Shown here in pieces: positions 22,438-30,836 of a stretch of 31,496 nt of DNA. Each line of letters opens with the position of its first letter. Positions within the stretch are counted from its first letter, which is position 1. The notes below the pieces were generated by a model. That model saw only the letters and a program-made list of their open reading frames with translations. It was not told where the DNA came from and made no database searches. The position numbers and the translations under genes were made by a program. Location: NCBI GenBank assembly GCA_039024315.1, contig JBCCQN010000083.1:1-31496 (forward strand). Direction: 5' to 3'. Source of the stretch: JBCAWW01 sp039024315. Its GTDB lineage: Bacteria > Bacteroidota > Bacteroidia > J057.

Positions 22438-24276
22438 TCACTCTTGTAAGACTCGCTCCTCTTCCTTTTCCAACGCTGGCAAAGTAGGTACGCCTTTATC
22501 CTCATAGGAAGCCAAGTCGCGCAGGATTTTATCAAGCAGGCGGATCGCATTTAATATGTAAGGCCCCTTGTTGAGCATGACCGCATCGGCGCGTTGAGCT
22601 TTGGCGGCATCGGTGATTTCGGCGCGGGAAGGTAAGCCCTTTTTTGCAAGTGATTCCAAAACTTGGGTAGCCCAAATATCAGGTACATGAGCTGCGCGAC
22701 ACAAACTCAAAATCTCTTCTTGGATGCGGGCGATATTTTCCCAACCACATTCGATCGCAAGGTCCCCCCTCGCTACCATCACCCCAATTGGATAATGACG
22801 CATCGCCGTGAGCAAAATTTCCGTAAGATTACGGAATCCCCTCTGAGTTTCGATTTTCAAAATGATTCCGAGTCGATCAGAGGCTCTAAGTTTCGCAATC
22901 GCTTCGAGCAAATCCAGCACATCTTGGGCACTGTTGACAAAGGAAAAATTGACAATGTCCGCATGCTCAACCACAAAGTGTAGATCTTTTCGATCCTTGG
23001 CGGTCAAACCTGAAATGGACAGAATACTCTCAGGAAAGTTGATGCCTTTATCGGCTTTTAGCCTGCCCCCATTGATAGGAGTTTGGATGATCTCTAGGGT
23101 GACTGCTCCTTCGGAGAACGCTTTGATCGTCCCTTTGATTTTGCCATCATCAAAATAAACGGGTTCCCCGACTTTAAGGTCTGCAAATACTTTGGGCTCC
23201 GTACAACTAATGTGGGCAGGAGCAATGATTTTGCCTTGCTTGTCTCTTTTGACCGATTCCCCAGCGGTGGAATCAGCGTGTATAATTAGTTCGTCCCCTA
23301 CATTGAGCAGGATAGAAGCTATTTTGGCAGGTAGTAGTCCTACTTTTGCAATGGGTGTGGTCATTTCTTTATTGGCAAAGAAGGCTAAACCCGTTTCGAA
23401 ATAAGTCGTTTTTTGGCCCTCAGCCCAATATCCACCAGCGCCCACCGACTCAATTTTAAGGCTGCGTTTTTTATCGCGTGCATCTTTAAGCCATAGCTCA
23501 TCTCCTACCTTCAGACTAAGCTCATTGATCCCAGCTACCGGTAAGGCATTAGAGCCCTCCGCACGTTCTGCCAGCCAAATTCGATATCCTTTGATAGTAT
23601 AGCCTCGCTCGTCTCTTTGGGGACGATATTTGACCACCCGAGCCCCGCCAGCCATACTTCCAGTGCGGATCTTAGGCCCTGCTAGATCCATCGCAATCTT
23701 GACTTCGCGGCCTGCTTTTTTGCTAGCAAGCTTAACTTGAGCGATGATTTGCTCCCAAACCTTGGGGTTGTCGTGAGCACAATTGATCCGCGCTACATCC
23801 ATGCCTAAGGATACCATATTACGCACCAGATCATAGTCTTTGGCCGCTTGACTTGGCATGGTAACCATCACTCTTGGACGCCGCCCTACGGGGCGCTTAC
23901 CCAACAAGTCTCGGGCATGAAGCCTCAGCCATTGCTCAGCATCTTTGACCGATAGAGGGCTTTGTTCAAACCGGATTTTCTTATCCCTACTCAAGGCCGT
24001 AAGTATGCTGTGCGAGCGCTTGAGACTATCTAATACGTGACTCTCAGAGCGGGCGAGGCGAGACAGGCCAATTCGCCGCAATTTTTGTTGCATCTTCCGC
24101 AAATCAAACCGACGCAGGGCTCTGTAGTGAAGTAAATTACGCGCGCTTTCCGCAAAAGCGGGGTCCACCGTTCGCAGGATGCCATCTTCCGCTGCCTTAC
24201 TTTCCTCATCGACTGCTATCAATAGTTCTTTAACTTGCTCTCTGAGTTTTCGGTATTTTTCTTTTTCTTCTTTCAA
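22438..24276 (-). CDS. Pyruvate-kinase-like protein with N-terminal extension and no C-terminal domain
   Basis: 612 residues. An Arg/Lys-rich helical extension of about 130 residues precedes the barrel. Pyruvate kinase motifs follow in order: GMDVARINCAHD (classic GMNVARxNFSHG), IAMDLAGPKIRTG, a long beta-rich lid or B domain (about 215-390), ILKIETQRG (classic xAKIE), VMVARGDLAIE, and TQVLESL..GLPSRAEITDAA..RADAVMLNKGPYI (classic DAVMLSGETA). The barrel is complete, but the allosteric C-terminal domain is missing and several motif residues differ, so it is probably a divergent branch that may use phosphoenolpyruvate/pyruvate or a related pair. The start appears to be TTG at 24276; no ATG is available near it. 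It is divergent from the alcohol dehydrogenase with 70 bases between. Confidence 0.85.
   Translation of the reverse strand: MKEEKEKYRKLREQVKELLIAVDEESKAAEDGILRTVDPAFAESARNLLHYRALRRFDLRKMQQKLRRIGLSRLARSESHVLDSLKRSHSILTALSRDKKIRFEQSPLSVKDAEQWLRLHARDLLGKRPVGRRPRVMVTMPSQAAKDYDLVRNMVSLGMDVARINCAHDNPKVWEQIIAQVKLASKKAGREVKIAMDLAGPKIRTGSMAGGARVVKYRPQRDERGYTIKGYRIWLAERAEGSNALPVAGINELSLKVGDELWLKDARDKKRSLKIESVGAGGYWAEGQKTTYFETGLAFFANKEMTTPIAKVGLLPAKIASILLNVGDELIIHADSTAGESVKRDKQGKIIAPAHISCTEPKVFADLKVGEPVYFDDGKIKGTIKAFSEGAVTLEIIQTPINGGRLKADKGINFPESILSISGLTAKDRKDLHFVVEHADIVNFSFVNSAQDVLDLLEAIAKLRASDRLGIILKIETQRGFRNLTEILLTAMRHYPIGVMVARGDLAIECGWENIARIQEEILSLCRAAHVPDIWATQVLESLAKKGLPSRAEITDAAKAQRADAVMLNKGPYILNAIRLLDKILRDLASYEDKGVPTLPALEKEEERVLQE
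23106..23123 (-). repeat. Dispersed hairpin, inside coding sequence
   Basis: On the minus strand AAGCGTT-CTCC-GAA-GGAG, encoding KAFSEGA of the pyruvate-kinase-like protein. The stem CTCC/GGAG is a third stem type, shared with the copy at 25764. Confidence 0.5.
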
Positions 24277-24289
24277 GGCCCTACGGATA

Positions 24290-24322
24290 ATTGGATTGAC
24301 AAGTTAGGGATTTCTATATTTG
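24290..24322 (+). promoter_or_regulatory. Bacteroidota-type promoter of the alcohol dehydrogenase operon
   Basis: TATATTTG at 24315-24322 matches the -7 consensus TAnnTTTG exactly, and ATTG at 24290-24293 stands 21 bases upstream at the -33 place. Transcription would begin near 24329, leaving a leader of about 18 bases before the ATG at 24347. Confidence 0.5.
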
Positions 24323-24346
24323 GAACACTCATAAAAGAAAGCTTTC

Positions 24347-25489
24347 ATGTCCATTTTACAAGCCACGCAATTTAACTTTCCTACGGTTATTCGTTTTGGA
24401 GAAGGAGTCGTTAAGGAACTCGCCGCGTATCTCAAGCAAGAATCTTGGCAACGTCCTTTGGTCGTAAGTGATCCCAATGTCGCTAAGCTCGATTTTTTTG
24501 CTGAAATTCTAGCAGATCTCAGTAAGGCAGGTATCGAAGCTGGCGTTTTCACTGAGATGCATGCCAATCCTATCAAATCAGATGTCAACGCTGGTGGCGA
24601 AGCGTATAAGGCCCATAAGGCCGATCTCATTATCGGTTTGGGAGGGGGAGTAGCTATGGACGTAGCCAGAGCCATCGCCTTGCGGATCAATCATCATCGA
24701 GATCTTTTTGATTATGATGACCTGATTGGGGGAGATAAATACGTAACAGAAGAAGTTCCCCCCCTGATCTGTATCCCTACGACTTCTGGTACGGGCAGTG
24801 AAGTGGGCCGTAGTGCCATCATTTCCGAAGATGAAAGCAAGCGGAAACGCATTCTTTTCTCCCCTAAGCTAATGGCGGTTAAAGTTTTTGCAGATCCTGC
24901 CCTCACTTATAATTTACCAGCCCATATCACTGCAGCTACAGGCATGGATGCGTTGACCCACAATCTGGAAGCCTATCTAGCCAAAAATTGGCACCCGATG
25001 GCCGATGGCATCGCGCTCGAAGGAGTTCGTCTAATCTGGAATTCACTGGAGCGAGCGGTCAATGATCCTACTCCCGAAGCAAGAGCAGAGATGATGCTAG
25101 GCTCCTTGATGGGGGCCACTGCTTTTCAAAAAGGCTTAGGCGTGGTTCATTCTTTGGCGCACCCGCTTTCTACTTTACTCGATATGCACCATGGACTCGC
25201 CAATGCCATTAATTTACCTTACGGCATGCGTTTTAATTACGAAGGCTTTGAAGATCGCTTCGCGCAACTCGCTTTCGTGATGGGCTTAGCAAGCGGAGAG
25301 GCCGTAGTCGATGCATTGTTTGCACTCAATCGCAAAGTTAACATACCGATAAGACTGCGTGATGCAGGAGTCAAAGAAGAACATCTAGAGGCTTTGAGTG
25401 ATCTTGCAATCGCGGACTTTGCTCATCCTAACAACCCTAAGCCTGTCAGTCGTGAAGACTTCCGCAAGCTTTATCAAGAAGCATTTTGA
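24347..25489 (+). CDS. Iron-containing alcohol dehydrogenase (group III)
   Basis: 380 residues, normal length for the family. NAD(P) site GLGGGVAMD at about 97-105; the PTTSGTGSEV motif at 144-153; metal ligands D201 and H205 (GMDALTHNLEAY), H268 (VVHSLAH) and H282 (MHHGLANA). It is a soluble cytoplasmic oxidoreductase interconverting an alcohol and an aldehyde or ketone with NAD(P)H; the substrate cannot be read from sequence. It has a plausible promoter 25-57 bases upstream. The alpha/beta hydrolase starts within its stop codon (TGATG), and a glycerophosphodiesterase lipoprotein follows closely, so the three may form one transcript. Confidence 0.92.
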   Translation: MSILQATQFNFPTVIRFGEGVVKELAAYLKQESWQRPLVVSDPNVAKLDFFAEILADLSKAGIEAGVFTEMHANPIKSDVNAGGEAYKAHKADLIIGLGGGVAMDVARAIALRINHHRDLFDYDDLIGGDKYVTEEVPPLICIPTTSGTGSEVGRSAIISEDESKRKRILFSPKLMAVKVFADPALTYNLPAHITAATGMDALTHNLEAYLAKNWHPMADGIALEGVRLIWNSLERAVNDPTPEARAEMMLGSLMGATAFQKGLGVVHSLAHPLSTLLDMHHGLANAINLPYGMRFNYEGFEDRFAQLAFVMGLASGEAVVDALFALNRKVNIPIRLRDAGVKEEHLEALSDLAIADFAHPNNPKPVSREDFRKLYQEAF

Positions 25490-26166
25490 TGCCTCAGCCC
25501 ACTATAGCCTGTATCCCAGGTCTCGGTTTTACCAGTGCCATCTATCGAAAGCTAGATTGGGGTGATTATATACCTCAGATGTTGGAGTGGTTGCAGCCAG
25601 TGGCTCATGACGAAACGATTCAAGCTTACGCCCAAAGAATGCTGGATCAGATCGAAGGGGAGGCTACGGAACTAATTTTGATAGGCCATTCTTTTGGAGG
25701 GGTGATGGCCCAAGAAATGGCTAGGCTAAGACCCATAAAACAACTCATCCTAATTTCGAGTATTCGTTCTCCGAAGGAGATACCCTGGCGATACAAAATC
25801 TTAGCTCCCTTGAAGCTAGACTTCCTCTTTAGACGAGGCCCAGCGATCATCACCCTTCCTATATGGGGACCTCCCTTTGGATACAAAACCAGCGAAGAAC
25901 AGGCGCTATTTCGAGAAATGGTCAGCCAGCAAACCCATGCCAGTTTACAATGGTCTCTAAGGCAATTTTCTGGCTGGCAGGAACTCCCTAGCTCTGAAAC
26001 ACCCGTCCACAGTATCCACGGTACTAATGACAAGACCCTGCCCTTTGCTATGTTGCAAAAGGTAGATGATGTGGTCAAGGAGGGCTCTCATATTATGCTT
26101 TTCAACCGTGCTCCGGAGGTACAAGACCTCATTATCAAGGTTTTGGAGCAAAACAATCATAAGTAA
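25489..26166 (+). CDS. Alpha/beta-hydrolase fold protein
   Basis: 225 residues from ATG 25489, which overlaps the dehydrogenase stop by one base; the TTG at 25486 is in frame but less likely. The nucleophile elbow is GHSFGG with Ser68; candidate acid and base are D181 (HGTNDKTLPF) and H201 (EGSHIMLF), all in the standard order after beta strands 5, 7 and 8. The oxyanion region is PGLGF at 10-14. It has no signal peptide, and should be a cytoplasmic esterase, thioesterase or lipase-like enzyme; the substrate is unknown. Co-expression with the dehydrogenase is strongly indicated. A hairpin-repeat copy (25764-25779) covers the codons for IRSPKE. Confidence 0.85.
   Translation: MPQPTIACIPGLGFTSAIYRKLDWGDYIPQMLEWLQPVAHDETIQAYAQRMLDQIEGEATELILIGHSFGGVMAQEMARLRPIKQLILISSIRSPKEIPWRYKILAPLKLDFLFRRGPAIITLPIWGPPFGYKTSEEQALFREMVSQQTHASLQWSLRQFSGWQELPSSETPVHSIHGTNDKTLPFAMLQKVDDVVKEGSHIMLFNRAPEVQDLIIKVLEQNNHK
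25764..25779 (+). repeat. Dispersed hairpin, inside coding sequence
   Basis: TTCGTT-CTCC-GAA-GGAG then ATACCC. The foot has TCGTT instead of GCGTT; stem and loop equal those of the copy at 23106. Confidence 0.45.
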
Positions 26167-26192
26167 ATAAACATTCACTTACTCATTACATT

Positions 26193-27065
26193 ATGCGCAA
26201 TCTTGGTTTTGCTTTGTTAGGATTTCTTTATGTTTTTTCGGCTTGCCGAACGAATCCCTCCACCTCAAAAAAGGTTACTAATGATGATTTAGGCGCCTAT
26301 TTTCAGTACCAAGCAGGCCGTAAGATATTGATCAGTGCTCATCGCGGCGGTAAAGGCATAGATGGTTATCCTGAAAATTGCTTAGAAACGATGCAGTATG
26401 TGCAGAAGCAAATCCCAGATGCCATCTATGAAGTGGATATTGCCCAATCAGCTGATGGTGTATTACTGTTGATGCACGATGATGCCCTAGAAAGAACTAC
26501 TAGTGGCTCAGGTCCTGTAAACGAGCAAAACTTCGCTGACCTACAACAGCTTTGGCTAGAAGATGACAATGGGCAGCAGACTCAATTTCGAATTCCTAGT
26601 TTGGAGAGCGTGCTAGACTGGGCCGATAAGGAGGAAGCCATCCTGATGTTGGACACTAAGCGAAGTGTAGATTTTGAGGATGTTTTGGCTTATGTTGAGC
26701 AAGCAGAAGCTTTGGATAATGTGGTTATGATTACCTATTCGGTAAATGCTGCCAAAAAACTACATAGCCTCAATTCACAACTTATGCTCTCGGTCAGCAT
26801 TCGAAACTTTGAAGAGCTAAAGCGGATGGAAGAGAGTGGGATTCCGACAAATCGCTGGGTAGCTTTCACTGGCACTAGAGCTTCTCCCCCTGCCCTATTT
26901 AAAGCTTTGCACGAAAAAGGCGTCATGTGCATTCTCGGCTCATTGGGTAATATTGATCGCCAAGCGAAAGCCCGTGGACCCCAAATTTATCAAGAATTTG
27001 TGGCCCAGGGCATCGACATATTTGCCACAGACCGACCGCTCGAGTGCTACGAAGCGGTAAGGTAG
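26193..27065 (+). CDS. Glycerophosphodiester phosphodiesterase lipoprotein
   Basis: 290 residues. A lipoprotein signal with lipobox FSAC places the lipidated Cys at residue 18, so the enzyme is membrane-anchored in the envelope. The GDPD barrel begins at SAHRGG (H50, R51) with the metal site completed by E61 (PEN), E80 and D82 (YEVDI), and the second catalytic His H95 (LMHDD); the ERTTSGSGPV turn follows as in the family. It hydrolyses glycerophosphodiesters to glycerol-3-phosphate and an alcohol; the natural head group is unknown. It starts 26 bases after the hydrolase stop, close enough for the same transcript. A dispersed hairpin lies 14 bases past its stop. Confidence 0.9.
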   Translation: MRNLGFALLGFLYVFSACRTNPSTSKKVTNDDLGAYFQYQAGRKILISAHRGGKGIDGYPENCLETMQYVQKQIPDAIYEVDIAQSADGVLLLMHDDALERTTSGSGPVNEQNFADLQQLWLEDDNGQQTQFRIPSLESVLDWADKEEAILMLDTKRSVDFEDVLAYVEQAEALDNVVMITYSVNAAKKLHSLNSQLMLSVSIRNFEELKRMEESGIPTNRWVAFTGTRASPPALFKALHEKGVMCILGSLGNIDRQAKARGPQIYQEFVAQGIDIFATDRPLECYEAVR

Positions 27066-27079
27066 TGGTTGAGTGGTTA

Positions 27080-27096
27080 CCGCTGCGCGGAACGAT
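27080..27096 (-). repeat. Dispersed hairpin, intergenic between convergent genes
   Basis: On the minus strand ATCGTT-CCGC-GCA-GCGG then TAACC. The foot has ATCGTT rather than AGCGTT. It may serve as a terminator-like structure for the two genes meeting here, but lacks a T-tract. Confidence 0.65.
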
Positions 27097-27212
27097 CAGC
27101 TCGGGCTTCATTTAGTGGGCTTTATAACAAGCTGATTATTGCCTTATTCATTTTTGTACTTGACCAAGAGTTCACAATATGTTGAAACGCTAGTCTAAGA
27201 GCTAAGGATTTA

Positions 27213-27758
27213 TCAAAATCGATATCCCAGATTGAATTGACCGGATACATGGAATCCCCACTCCTGAAAGAGCTGAACCATTGCAAATTCATCAATGGGG
27301 TTTTCAGAATATCTATGGTAGGAAAAGGGGCCTGCACTGATATTGGTACCTAGGTATATATTACCTATTACATTAACCTGAAACCCATATCCGACATCGA
27401 AGAAAAGGTAATTGTGGGTAGTATTAAAAAAGGCATCTCTTTCTTTACGAACAAAAGAAAATCCATTGGTCAGGTATAAGCTATACTTCTTATCCATTCC
27501 ATTGAGGAAATACTTATTGCGGTAGTCAACGCTAAAAACTTGTCGTTCATTGGATGCCGAGGGAGCAAATCCCAGTCCAAGGTTGAATTGATTTTTTCCT
27601 TTTAGATAAGTTAGACTAGGTCCCAGTCGAATGGAGGGGATCTCACTACTCAGACCGCTATTGATTTCAAGTCCAAATCTACCCGCCAAATGGTTTGATT
27701 GTGCCAAGGCAAAGAAGGGAAAGACACAAAGCAATATGACAAAAAATAGATCTTTCAT
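27213..27758 (-). CDS. Outer-membrane beta-barrel-like protein, unknown family
   Basis: 181 residues with a signal peptide (hydrophobic 4-17, cleavage probably after ALAQ near 20). The rest is rich in alternating amphipathic strands with Gly and aromatic residues (FGLEINSGLSS, FNLGLGFAPS, YLFFDVGYGFQVNVIGNIYLGTNIS) and ends in FNLGYRF with terminal Phe, suggesting a small eight-stranded barrel inserted by BAM. I cannot name a family. It stands alone on the minus strand; its upstream region holds a direct repeat (GCGATTA and CGATTAG around 27790-27805). Function unknown. Confidence 0.65.
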   Translation of the reverse strand: MKDLFFVILLCVFPFFALAQSNHLAGRFGLEINSGLSSEIPSIRLGPSLTYLKGKNQFNLGLGFAPSASNERQVFSVDYRNKYFLNGMDKKYSLYLTNGFSFVRKERDAFFNTTHNYLFFDVGYGFQVNVIGNIYLGTNISAGPFSYHRYSENPIDEFAMVQLFQEWGFHVSGQFNLGYRF

Positions 27759-27863
27759 GTTTTTATGTTATTTGTTGAAAAAGCGCTAATCGCGTAATCG
27801 CTAATTGAATGACTTCCAGCACTTAGGTTTGATAGCTAATCCTGCTACAGCCTATTCTCCTTG

Positions 27864-28895
27864 CTAGCTATTCCTTTCTAGAATTTGCACCAGCCGACCG
27901 TACAGCAGAGTCAAGCGCAACCAAAACAGCTCGTTTGCACTCGTATTGACAAATTGCACCACCACGGCGTCTATATCTGGGTGGTATCGAGCGATACTTG
28001 TATAGCCGGGCAACCAGCCCGTATGTTCGTATTCATACACAGAAGAATAGATTGCTTGTTCTTTCTCTGTGAACAAAGTACCATCGATAAGTGCTCTCAA
28101 AAATAGCCCGACATCTTCTGCGGTGGCGACCATAGATCCTCCTGGTAGCGGGAAATCCCAACTCTTTACATCCGGCTCCCAATCTACTAGGTATCCACTC
28201 ATCACCTCATTGGAATCTACTTGGCTATACACACTATAAGTATTGGTAAGCCCCAGTGGCATCAGGATTTCATTATGAATATAATCGTGATGAGAATAAC
28301 CCAAGGTCCGGTCGAGGATTTCTCCTATTAAAAGGTAGTTGGTATTGGAGTACGCGTACTTCTTGTTGGGTTTGAAAAGTGAAGGTTTGTCAAAAATTCG
28401 AGCGGCAAAGGAGAGGTAATCCTCATAGGTCTCTCCCTCAACTTCTGGCTCAAAGCTATAATCAATAAGACCACTGCGATGTTGAAGCATCATTTTCAAA
28501 CTGATCTCATCGGCATACTCAATACGGCCTACCACTTCGGGAATGAGTTCGGCTAGCGTTTGGTCCAAGGAAAGTTGCTCAGAGACTATCAACTTAGTGG
28601 TTGCAGCTGCAATGTAGAGTTTGCTAATACTGGCGATCTTAAATAGCGCCTGAGGATCGGCTGGAATCTGCTTTTCTCTATTCTTCCAACCTGCGCTATA
28701 AGAGGAAGCCTGTTCACCTTGATCGACATACACGATGATCCCATCGAAACCATCATAGACAGCTTTTTGGAGTTCTTCTTCAATCGTATCAGGCAGTGGT
28801 TGAAGGCCTATCGTGTCTGTGGCACAGCCTGAAAGGTATAGCAATGAAGCAAGCACGGATATAAGGGCAAATAGGTAAATTAGGGGAGTTTTCAT
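27864..28895 (-). CDS. Serine beta-lactamase / class C PBP-family lipoprotein
   Basis: 343 residues. Lipobox LSGC places the lipidated Cys at 24. The three class C motifs are present: S89-I-S-K92 (FKIASISKLY), Y182-S-N184 (YAYSNTNYLLIGEIL) and H291-T-G293, which takes the place of KTG. HTG or HxG is common in the esterase/peptidase members, so true beta-lactam hydrolysis is less likely than D-aminopeptidase, carboxypeptidase or esterase action in the periplasm. The GLTNTY and DVGLFLRAL segments also fit. It lies downstream of an acyltransferase gene on the same strand, with 42 bases between. The leader (AATCAATAA before ATG) resembles that of the ankyrin lipoprotein gene. Confidence 0.88.
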   Translation of the reverse strand: MKTPLIYLFALISVLASLLYLSGCATDTIGLQPLPDTIEEELQKAVYDGFDGIIVYVDQGEQASSYSAGWKNREKQIPADPQALFKIASISKLYIAAATTKLIVSEQLSLDQTLAELIPEVVGRIEYADEISLKMMLQHRSGLIDYSFEPEVEGETYEDYLSFAARIFDKPSLFKPNKKYAYSNTNYLLIGEILDRTLGYSHHDYIHNEILMPLGLTNTYSVYSQVDSNEVMSGYLVDWEPDVKSWDFPLPGGSMVATAEDVGLFLRALIDGTLFTEKEQAIYSSVYEYEHTGWLPGYTSIARYHPDIDAVVVQFVNTSANELFWLRLTLLYGRLVQILERNS

Positions 28896-28937
28896 GATTT
28901 TTATTGATTATGAATTGAATAAGCAAGCTGAGGTTTT

Positions 28938-29978
28938 TCAAAGCTTAAGCCCAAAAAATGGGCGCAGCCATTTCACCCGTCTTATCAGTTCAAAGGTGGT
29001 ATAACAGCCGACAAATGTAAGGACCAATACCAACGCGAAAGCGACCCATACTGGGAGTTGAGTGGGAAAGAGGAGGTAAGAAGCGAGGTACAAAAAGAAC
29101 ATATGTAGGATATAGACTGGGTAAGCAGCCTGACTCAAATAGTGCAAAGCGGGATGGGGACGATTGAGATAGCGATATCCCAGCCCCAAAACCGCGAATA
29201 CCCATAAATTAGATTCAATTGCGAGGAGCGCGTTGGGCGACACCCATTCAAAGTAGATTCCTCGCAATAGGAAGAGCCCTGTCGCCATGATCAGTAAGCC
29301 CCATTTCCACTTTTCTACTCGATTCCAGAAGGAATCGCCTGCATACACCATAAGATATCCTGCCGTAAAGGCCAGCAAGCCCAGCCAGAATCCATGCGGC
29401 GTTTGAGCGTACAAAGTGAACATCTCAGGCTGGACGAAGACGGCTTCCAGCACAAAAGCCAAGATCAGCAGTACAATCCCCAAGGGGTGCCCCATCACCT
29501 TAGCGATAGCACGACCCAAGTTCTTGTTTTGTTGTTTCTTCAAGTACAGAAACAGCGGTGTCAGCACCATCACGTAGATCAGAATGTTGCCGAGAAACCA
29601 AAGGTGAGCCGGATTGAGCATGAACCCTTGATCTTGATGATAGTAGTCTCGCCATAGCCACACATGCAGCGGCACGATCACCAGACTACCAAAGACAAAG
29701 GGAAGCAAAATCCGCTGTGCCCGTTCTTGCCACAATTGTACCCAACTGCGCTTGCGCATCGCAAAGCAAACGCCCATACCGGAAACAAAAAACAGCAGAG
29801 GAATGCGCCACACCCCCAATAAGGACATAGGAGGCTCTAATGCAGCCAAAGGAGTAGCATGTTGAATAAACATGATGAGCGAGCCCCAAGGACGAAAGCC
29901 AATGGCTACGTGGTAGAAGAGTAAGAGCCAAATCGCAATCACTCTGATCCAATCGATATCATATCTTCTTGTCGTCAT
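28938..29978 (-). CDS. Acyltransferase family 3 membrane protein
   Basis: 346 residues with about ten membrane segments. It starts with RYDIDWIRVIAIWLLLFYHV, giving the D-x-x-R...H pattern (D9, R12, H23) of the acyltransferase-3/OpgC family, followed by RIPLLFFVSGMG and an Arg-rich loop (RKRSWVQLWQERAQRIL). Such proteins transfer acyl groups across the inner membrane onto sugars or other envelope molecules. Domain length is complete and there is no attached SGNH domain. The target is unknown. It may be in a loose transcription unit with the beta-lactamase-like gene 42 bases downstream and the ankyrin lipoprotein 55 bases upstream. Confidence 0.88.
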   Translation of the reverse strand: MTTRRYDIDWIRVIAIWLLLFYHVAIGFRPWGSLIMFIQHATPLAALEPPMSLLGVWRIPLLFFVSGMGVCFAMRKRSWVQLWQERAQRILLPFVFGSLVIVPLHVWLWRDYYHQDQGFMLNPAHLWFLGNILIYVMVLTPLFLYLKKQQNKNLGRAIAKVMGHPLGIVLLILAFVLEAVFVQPEMFTLYAQTPHGFWLGLLAFTAGYLMVYAGDSFWNRVEKWKWGLLIMATGLFLLRGIYFEWVSPNALLAIESNLWVFAVLGLGYRYLNRPHPALHYLSQAAYPVYILHMFFLYLASYLLFPTQLPVWVAFALVLVLTFVGCYTTFELIRRVKWLRPFFGLKL

Positions 29979-30033
29979 AATCTTAATATTGTGTTTGCTT
30001 GAATAGAAAAGACCAGTGCGAACTTAAGCGGTG

Positions 30034-30624
30034 CTACTGAGCTTGGCGGATCATCTCTGCGACCTGAGGACGACTAGATTTGAGATAATCATAGTCGAGT
30101 TTGAAGCCTAAAGGACCAAGGTCCTTGCTGATCTGGTCATAGGCAGGTTTGACTACCTCAAAAGGGGCCTCAACTGACTCTAGAGCGGTAGCACCAAATT
30201 GATTGCGTATCTCAGTATCTGCTCCATTGGATAAAAGCACTTTCAAGATTTCGGTGCGGCAGTAAAAAGCAGCACCATGTAAAGCGGTACCGCCATCGGC
30301 TCCAGTAAGGTTCAAATCAACGCCTGCTTCAATCAGTTGTTTGGCGATTGCTGTCTTACCAAAAGTGGTGGCAATGATCAACGGAGTAGCCCCAAAATCA
30401 TCCCTTTGATTGAGGTCAGTGCCAGCAGCTATATGAGCTTGTAAAAGCCTAAGATCGCCCAGAAAAGCCGCTTCGTGTATCGTACGATTAGGGACCTGAG
30501 ATGTCGCCTCTGTTTGTTGCTTGTCTGCCATCGCTGTATCAGCACAACTGATCAGACAAATCAGAGTCAGAAAGCCAATTGTAGTGGCGATAAGGAGAAA
30601 AAAATTGCGAATTAAATGCATCAT
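30034..30624 (-). CDS. Ankyrin-repeat lipoprotein
   Basis: 196 residues from ATG 30624; the next codon is also ATG. Hydrophobic signal with lipobox LISC near residue 27 indicates lipid anchoring, probably in the periplasm. Residues about 48-160 hold three clear ankyrin repeats: IHEAAFLGDLRLLQAHIAAG, a GATPLIIATTFGKTAIAKQLIEAG unit and a GGTALHGAAFYCRTEILKVLLSNG unit, then a partial fourth (GATALESVEA). Ankyrin proteins bind other proteins, so a partner-protecting or scaffolding role is likely but unspecified. It is divergent from the regulator at 30837. Confidence 0.85.
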   Translation of the reverse strand: MMHLIRNFFLLIATTIGFLTLICLISCADTAMADKQQTEATSQVPNRTIHEAAFLGDLRLLQAHIAAGTDLNQRDDFGATPLIIATTFGKTAIAKQLIEAGVDLNLTGADGGTALHGAAFYCRTEILKVLLSNGADTEIRNQFGATALESVEAPFEVVKPAYDQISKDLGPLGFKLDYDYLKSSRPQVAEMIRQAQ

Positions 30625-30660
30625 GATAATTATTGATTATGTGAAATGATTGACACGATA

Positions 30661-30668
30661 CAAAGGTC
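30661..30668 (-). promoter_or_regulatory. Possible -7 box of the ankyrin gene
   Basis: Read on the minus strand this is GACCTTTG followed by TATCG, one base from TAnnTTTG, about 37 bases upstream of the ATG at 30624. The TTTGTATCG string also precedes the lactonase-like gene at 7209. A -33 TTG is not evident. Confidence 0.35.
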
Positions 30669-30698
30669 AAAAAAGGCCTTGAAGCACACGAAACAGCC

Positions 30699-30728
30699 AT
30701 GCTGCAAGCTTTTTGACCTATGCAGCAT
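30699..30728. promoter_or_regulatory. Inverted repeat in the ankyrin / regulator divergent region
   Basis: ATGCTGCA (30699-30706) and TGCAGCAT (30721-30728) are perfect 8-base inverted repeats with centres 22 bases apart. A further pair, GCATCA (30725-30730) and TGATGC (30741-30746), overlaps it. Placement between divergent genes suggests operator function. Confidence 0.35.
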
Positions 30729-30836
30729 CACTATCACTTATGATGCAAGCCTATAAATGAGGACGCAAACGCTAAGTTCATTTGCTGAGCAGAACGAAGA
30801 ATTGCATATTGCTTGAGCGACTGATTTGTTTATTTG

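Noticed and set aside
27864..28895. Antibiotic-resistance beta-lactamase
   Set aside because: SxxK and YxN are present but the third motif is HTG, and the protein is lipid-anchored; this is typical of esterase/peptidase members. Resistance is not supported.
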